From assembly GCF_949987535.1 (NCBI RefSeq), contig NC_080066.1:128878335-128942334 (forward strand): DNA of 64,000 nt, read 5' to 3'. The DNA comes from Balaenoptera acutorostrata (lineage: Eukaryota > Chordata > Mammalia > Artiodactyla > Balaenopteridae). The translations under genes and the position numbers were made by a program. Every line of letters begins with the position of its first letter. The stretch's first letter is position 1. Shown here in pieces: positions 59,130-64,000 of this stretch. Under the pieces are notes generated by a model that had not been told where the DNA came from, made no database searches, and was given only the letters and a program-made list of their open reading frames with translations.

Positions 59130-59430
59130 CTGTGGAATGTTGATTTATCCTTAAGAACCGAGCCCCAAATAAACTTTTCCAGTGAGGCTTTTCTTGATAC
59201 CAAGGAGGCTCAGTATTCCCCTCCTTTGTGCCAGCACAAAAACACCTCCATTATAAGTTTTATTACATTGCATTATAATTATGTTCTTACATATTTGAAT
59301 ATTTTAGCAGACTAAGTTTTTGAGGAAAGTGACTCTTATTGTACTTATATTTGTATGTTAGCATTTGATAGTTGACATATAATTAAGTACTCAGTAGCAC
59401 CATTTGAACAGATGACTGAATTGGTAACCA
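59130..59430 (+). mobile_element. L2 3' fragment, plus strand
   Basis: Diverged L2 3' end: 'aacttttccagtgaggcttt', 'ttcttgataccaagga', 'tgttcttacatatttgaata', 'ttttgaggaaagtgactctt' and the tail 'gtactcagtagcaccatttg'. Confidence 0.6.
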
Positions 59431-59610
59431 AAGAATAATACCATTGAGAATTAAGTCTACTTTCATGCCAGGTTGATGAGGATGGTTAATAACCACATTA
59501 CTTTAAACTCAATAACCCATGTCTGTAACTATAGTGTCAGTTATTCTCTCTGTATATCTTCTGATCTTTACATCATAGCATCAGCCATAAAAATTCCTTA
59601 AAAATTATCA

Positions 59611-59765
59611 AAGTTGGGAATTCCAGTGGTTAGGACTCCACGCTTTCACTGCTGAGGGCGCGAGTTCAATCCCTGGTCAGGGAACTAAGATCCTGCATGC
59701 TGAGGGGCCCAGCTAACCAATCAATCAATCAATAATAAATTATTAAAAAATTGCATAAGTTTTAA
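59611..59765 (+). mobile_element. Short CHR-1/Bov-tA-like tRNA-derived SINE
   Basis: A short SINE with 'ttccagtggttaggactcca' (A box region), 'gcgagttcaatccctggtca' (B box region) and 'gggaactaagatcctgcatg', followed by an A/T-rich tail with (CAAT)n. The target duplication AAAAATTATCA lies at 59600-59610 and 59766-59776. This SINE type is shared by cetaceans, hippos and ruminants. Confidence 0.9.
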
Positions 59766-59814
59766 AAAAATTATCAGTCATATGATTTTAAAAGAACTGT
59801 ACATATATGTGGCA

Positions 59815-60415
59815 GACACACTCTAAACTGACCCATCAATGAATAACACTCTTTTATAATCTCCTTCCCTTGAATGTTGGCAGGATACTTAAATTATTTC
59901 TAACAACAGCAACAAAAAAAGGCAAAGGTGATGTAATGCCACTCCTTCAATTAGGTTATATTATATAGCAAAGGTAATGGGATGTCATGACCTTGGTATA
60001 TTATATTAGGTAAGACTTCTTAGGAGTTAGAGAATTCTGTTTGAAGAAGCAAAGAGCCATTTTGTGAACCACATATGGAGAAAGCCACATGGCAGGGAAT
60101 TATGGATGACTTCTAGCATCTGAGGGTGACTTCCAACAAACAGCCAATAAGAACTGGGGGCCCTTAGACATACAGCCGCCATACTGCCAATAATCTGAAT
60201 GAACTTGGAAATGAGTTCTTTCCCATTGAAGACATCAGGTAAGAATGTGGCCCAGCTGACACCTTGATTGCAGCCTTATGAGACCCTGAGCAGAGGATCA
60301 TACTAACTTCTCCCAGACACTTGACCCATGGAAACAGTTAGATAATAAAAATATGTTGTTTTCAGTCATTGAGTAATTTGGTAAGCCTCAATAGAATACT
60401 AATAAAATACAGTTT
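59815..60415 (+). mobile_element. Old LTR-like repeat (family uncertain)
   Basis: Ordered phrases 'cttcccttgaatgttggcag', 'ggcaaaggtgatgtaatgcc', 'gagaaagccacatggcaggg', 'acaccttgattgcagcctta', 'tgagaccctgagcagaggat' and 'gttagataataaaaatatgt', ending 'aatagaatactaataaaata'. This matches a widespread old mammalian LTR-type repeat, with an AATAAA-like signal near the end. Exact family not assigned. Confidence 0.6.
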
Positions 60416-63400
60416 CAGAAATTAGAATTTAGAATTAAAACATTACATTAAAAATGTATTACGTTAGCTGTATTTCTGACCCAAATATTGGTTTATCAAA
60501 GCATTAAGGATTGAGGATCCCAGACTTAGTGAAGTTACAACTCAACTAGTAGGATTTTGTCAGGTAGAGATGCAAATAAATTCTATCCAGTAGAACAAAT
60601 AATACCAAAAGTTACAGTTTGTAGTTCTATTTGCCATAATAGTTGAGTTTAATCCAGCTATCTTATCCAACATTTCTTTTTTAAATTGTATATCTGTACC
60701 TCTACTTCTATCATTACTTCTTAGCTTGCTTGCTTTCTGTCTATCTGTCTATCTATGTATGACTTGTCAAAAGCTCTTTGGACCAATTTTAATATCTTCT
60801 GGTTGCATCATTAATTAACAAGTTAAATAAAATATGTAAAACATTCTCATTTTATATTTACGTAGAAGTCATGTTATTGAAGCTTTTGAAAATAAGAGTT
60901 TAGCACTTCTGTAGATCATCCACTGAAATATGCAAGTGGCCCCACCTGATGGGAGCAAGTAAACTGCCTTGTTGGAGACGTGTATTCACTTAAAGGGCTG
61001 TTTAAGCTTGAGCACATCTTTTTTTTGGCTTATGGAGTAAAACCTGAGAGCAATAGTACTTTAATTTTGCTGTCTCTGGGAATCTCAAGGTTTGTTTGTT
61101 TGTTTTTTAACTGATATTACAGGGGTTTTTTGTTTGTTGCTGATCCATGAAGATGGAAAAGTTATTTTCCACTTGTGGGAACCATGGTTGGAAACTGAGT
61201 ATTATGGTTGACTCTGTCAGATAATGGAGAACAATCTTCTGTCACATGAAAGATGACAGAGAATCAAGTCTGTATCTATTTTTCTCTGTGTATTCATTTG
61301 TCTATTCATGAGTTCAAAGAATTAAGAAGTGTGCCCACTGGCAAGGAGAGCAGTTCTTTGAGGTCATGACTAGGTTTATCTTTAATCTGTGGCTGAAATT
61401 GCAGTTCTAAAGCCATAAGCTCTCTCCATGTCTCAGGTCTGTCATTGAGGAAAGCCTTTACTTTTTTTTTTTGGATGAGTGCGAAGTATTTTGCCATATC
61501 TAGAGTGTATTAATAAGTTAGATTATTACATCTTTTAAATTAAATGAGCACTATTCATACTGACATATAAAGAGTATTTCCAAAGTTCACAGCAATTAAG
61601 GAAACAGAATTTTTAGTACTATAAAATGTTTGACTTAAAACAAAATCCCTCTTACTGAAACTGTTTTCTCAGGAACATTTAATGAGTCCAGATTAACATA
61701 ATTAAGATGTATCTTTGGCTAAATTGGAATGGTTTAGTAATTTTGGTCTAAGAAGATAAAAAGAAGCAGCATTATGTCTTTTCTCTGTTTTATCATTGTT
61801 AAGTATAGTACAAGAATACATTATCATAAGATTTAAGTTCGTTTTATCATGAAGCGTCCTCTTTAGTATGAACTTCCTAAATGTCTTATATAGGTTTACT
61901 TATCCAATGAGCTGACATTACTCATTTATATAATATTTAAGAATTTGGAAAGATGAATTAGTGTTCAATGAGTTTGAATAACAATTTTGATAAACATTTT
62001 TAAAACCTTTTATAGCAGTAATTTGTTGTGCATCAGTTCAAATATTAGTTCTAAGATTTTAAGTAATCTAAAAATGTGATTAAACATTAAAGTTAATATA
62101 TTAATATTATTTGAATAGCTGTTTATTTTCATCATAATAGTGAATACTGAAACATTGATTACTGAGCATAGTTTTAAACTTACACATTTTGCTTCTTATT
62201 TTTATGTGTTTCAAGAGACTATACCTTTAGGTCATATTAATAATGATGACACCTTAAATTCATTTTGCCACCTTAAAAAGATATAAAAGAAGTGTATGTG
62301 GCAGTAGAAAATTGTGTTATATGTCTTGATAAATTTTGATAATGCTAACATGCTTGAACATGATAGACATTTCTCAATGAACCACCACCAGGCATTTTAT
62401 TTTAAATTGATGTTATTTCTTTTGGATAAAGGTATAATTAATATGAACAAATTATCCTGGGGAAAATAGTGATTGAGAAGCAGAAATGTGTAGATAAAGT
62501 AATAAAATTTGTGGGTTTTTTAGTCAACCTATTAAAGAGAGTAGTCTTAAAGTATCTAGTTATTCCATAATTTGAAAGAAAATAGTAAAAAGCAAAACCT
62601 GAATGATTATGACAATGTTTGCAATGCATGCAGAAAGGAGGGTTTTACTTGTCTTGATTTATAATAGCTGCAAATACTGGATCTGTAAAGACACAAAGGG
62701 TTGTGTAAATATTTTTGCCAAAGTTGGCTCAGTTTGAGGTGTTTATTTTAAAAATGTTAGGAAGCGTTAACTGCCAAATATTAATGCCAAACTGGAATTT
62801 GGCTTCCGCACTGTTAAAATGATAAATGATCATCTTTTTACCTTCTGTGCAATCTGCTCAGATAGCAGAGATTCCATGGCCCACCAAAATGATTTTATCT
62901 TCTTTGAGATGACTTTATCATGCCCTTCATTATTAAAATAGAGCAAAGTTTCCTCACACGTGAAAGAGCTAAGCTTCCTTAAAATTGTGTTGCCCAGGCA
63001 CCCATGTTTCTATCTTAATCTAGTGGCCAAATGTCTTGTGATAAATCTTTTGATTTTGCTGTTTCAAGATCTGGCCCTTTATCTATAAAAAATAAAAATT
63101 ATAAGGAAAATGTTTACACCTGAAACTCTCTTTTATGTTTCCCAGAAAGTCCCTGGAAAGTCATATAGATCTGTTCTTTTACTTTATAAAAAGGGACACT
63201 AGAAATAGGTTTGTTTGTTATGCTCCAAATTTTTAAAATTAGCTCAATACAATTGTAAAGCCTGCGCAGGAATTGTCAAATCAGAAAGGATGCTTAGAGT
63301 ACCCTAAGTCAAGATGGTAGAGCTAAAATATTATTGGGAGAAATATTTCAGGGATGGATACTCTCCATAAATACCTGGGAGATTTGTTGATGACTTCGTA

Positions 63401-64000
63401 TTTCATTGTTTCTTCTTACTCTCATGGGAAACATTGATCAAATCCTTATGCTTTACACTGTATCCCAATAAAGAACTTTACTCTTCTATGTTCTGATATT
63501 TTTGGCGACTAAAAAATTGACTACAGTCATTTAGTATTATTATCAAACAGGTTTTTGCTTCCCTCTGATGGTTGCCTGAAGGCTCTGCTACAAGCTGCAT
63601 CTGATATTTGTGTATTAAACTGTAGAAGTACTACCACAATGCCTCATGAAAAGAACTGTGTCAGGTACTTTAAACTACTGACACTTCGGAGCATAGGACT
63701 GTTTTGTATAGGCTTCCAAGCTGACATCACTTAGGCAATTTTCAGACTATACCAGTTGGTGAGTCACTCTACCCAGGTTTCTTTATAGTTTGAAAACAGA
63801 TGTACTCTGTGAAAGCACCTAATGACCCACAACCCAGCAGAACAATTGATTACCCAGGACAAAACAACTGATGAGTGAAATTTAACTCTGATTATTTGTG
63901 TGGAAAATTGTTGATAATATTTTTAAAATTCTATTTTTGTGGATACATGAAGAAGTCACTATCTCTAGCACTAGATTTAGTAGACTATATTTTTTTAACT
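60416..64000. other. Unassigned sequence
   Basis: About 3.6 kb of AT-rich DNA with ordinary complexity. A short TCTA tract lies near 60738-60760. Small open frames at 61306-61497 and 62438-62629 (both minus) have no recognisable domain. The stretch around 62740-62960 is less repetitive and free of any repeat I know, but I cannot judge conservation from one sequence. Confidence 0.4.

Noticed and set aside
1..64000. Novel defence system, operon or biosynthetic cluster
   Set aside because: The window is mammalian repeat-rich DNA. No gene other than those of L1 elements could be supported.

Overview
This window reads as mammalian nuclear DNA, most likely from a cetacean (whale or dolphin). The overall sequence is AT-rich and has no compact gene structure. 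Three long tRNA-derived SINEs of the CHR type and one short CHR-1-like SINE are present. A cetartiodactyl mariner MITE and several generations of LINE-1 (L1) elements lie beside ancient mammalian repeats (L2, MIR, hAT-Charlie, MaLR-like LTRs). I saw no BovB/RTE elements, which makes a ruminant less likely. The species call is an inference from repeat content. I found no host protein-coding exon, tRNA gene, rRNA gene, CRISPR array or bacterial-type operon that I can support. The region is best described as intergenic or deep-intronic DNA.

Layout. 1-7136: mostly unassigned sequence with small L1 ends, an hAT remnant, an old antisense L1 5' region and a composite L1 insertion with a 16-bp target duplication. 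7137-11636: a minus-strand L1 that keeps both ends but has lost about 2 kb between ORF1 and the reverse-transcriptase region of ORF2. 11637-31830: unassigned DNA with an hAT element flanked by 8-bp duplications, L2 and MIR fragments, a degenerate 2.7-kb L1 and a minus-strand CHR SINE. 31844-39244: a full-length plus-strand L1 with a 13-bp target duplication, a 2.2-kb GC-rich 5' UTR holding two tandem units of about 367 bp, an intact ORF1 (297 aa), and an ORF2 broken by only one base deletion. 39258-52750: unassigned DNA, two CHR SINEs, a twin-primed (5'-inverted) L1, a mariner MITE next to an hAT MITE, MIR, L2 and LTR-like relics. 52775-57968: a second young L1 on the minus strand with a 15-bp target duplication, two in-frame stops in ORF2 and an odd GGATCC-rich insertion in ORF1. 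57984-64000: an old L1 piece, L2, a CHR-1-like SINE, an LTR-like relic and about 3.6 kb where I recognise nothing.

The only genes with recognisable function are those of L1. ORF1p (an RNA-binding trimer) and ORF2p (endonuclease plus reverse transcriptase) together copy L1 RNA into new sites. L1 machinery is also what mobilises SINEs such as the CHR copies, which explains the A-tails and target duplications seen here. Neither young L1 can encode a full ORF2p as read. I did not find a new biological system. The most noteworthy items are structural: a near-intact L1 with a tandem-unit promoter, a palindromic GGATCC block in the other L1, a probable 3'-transduction insertion, and a roughly 5-kb inverted pair of young L1s about 14 kb apart.
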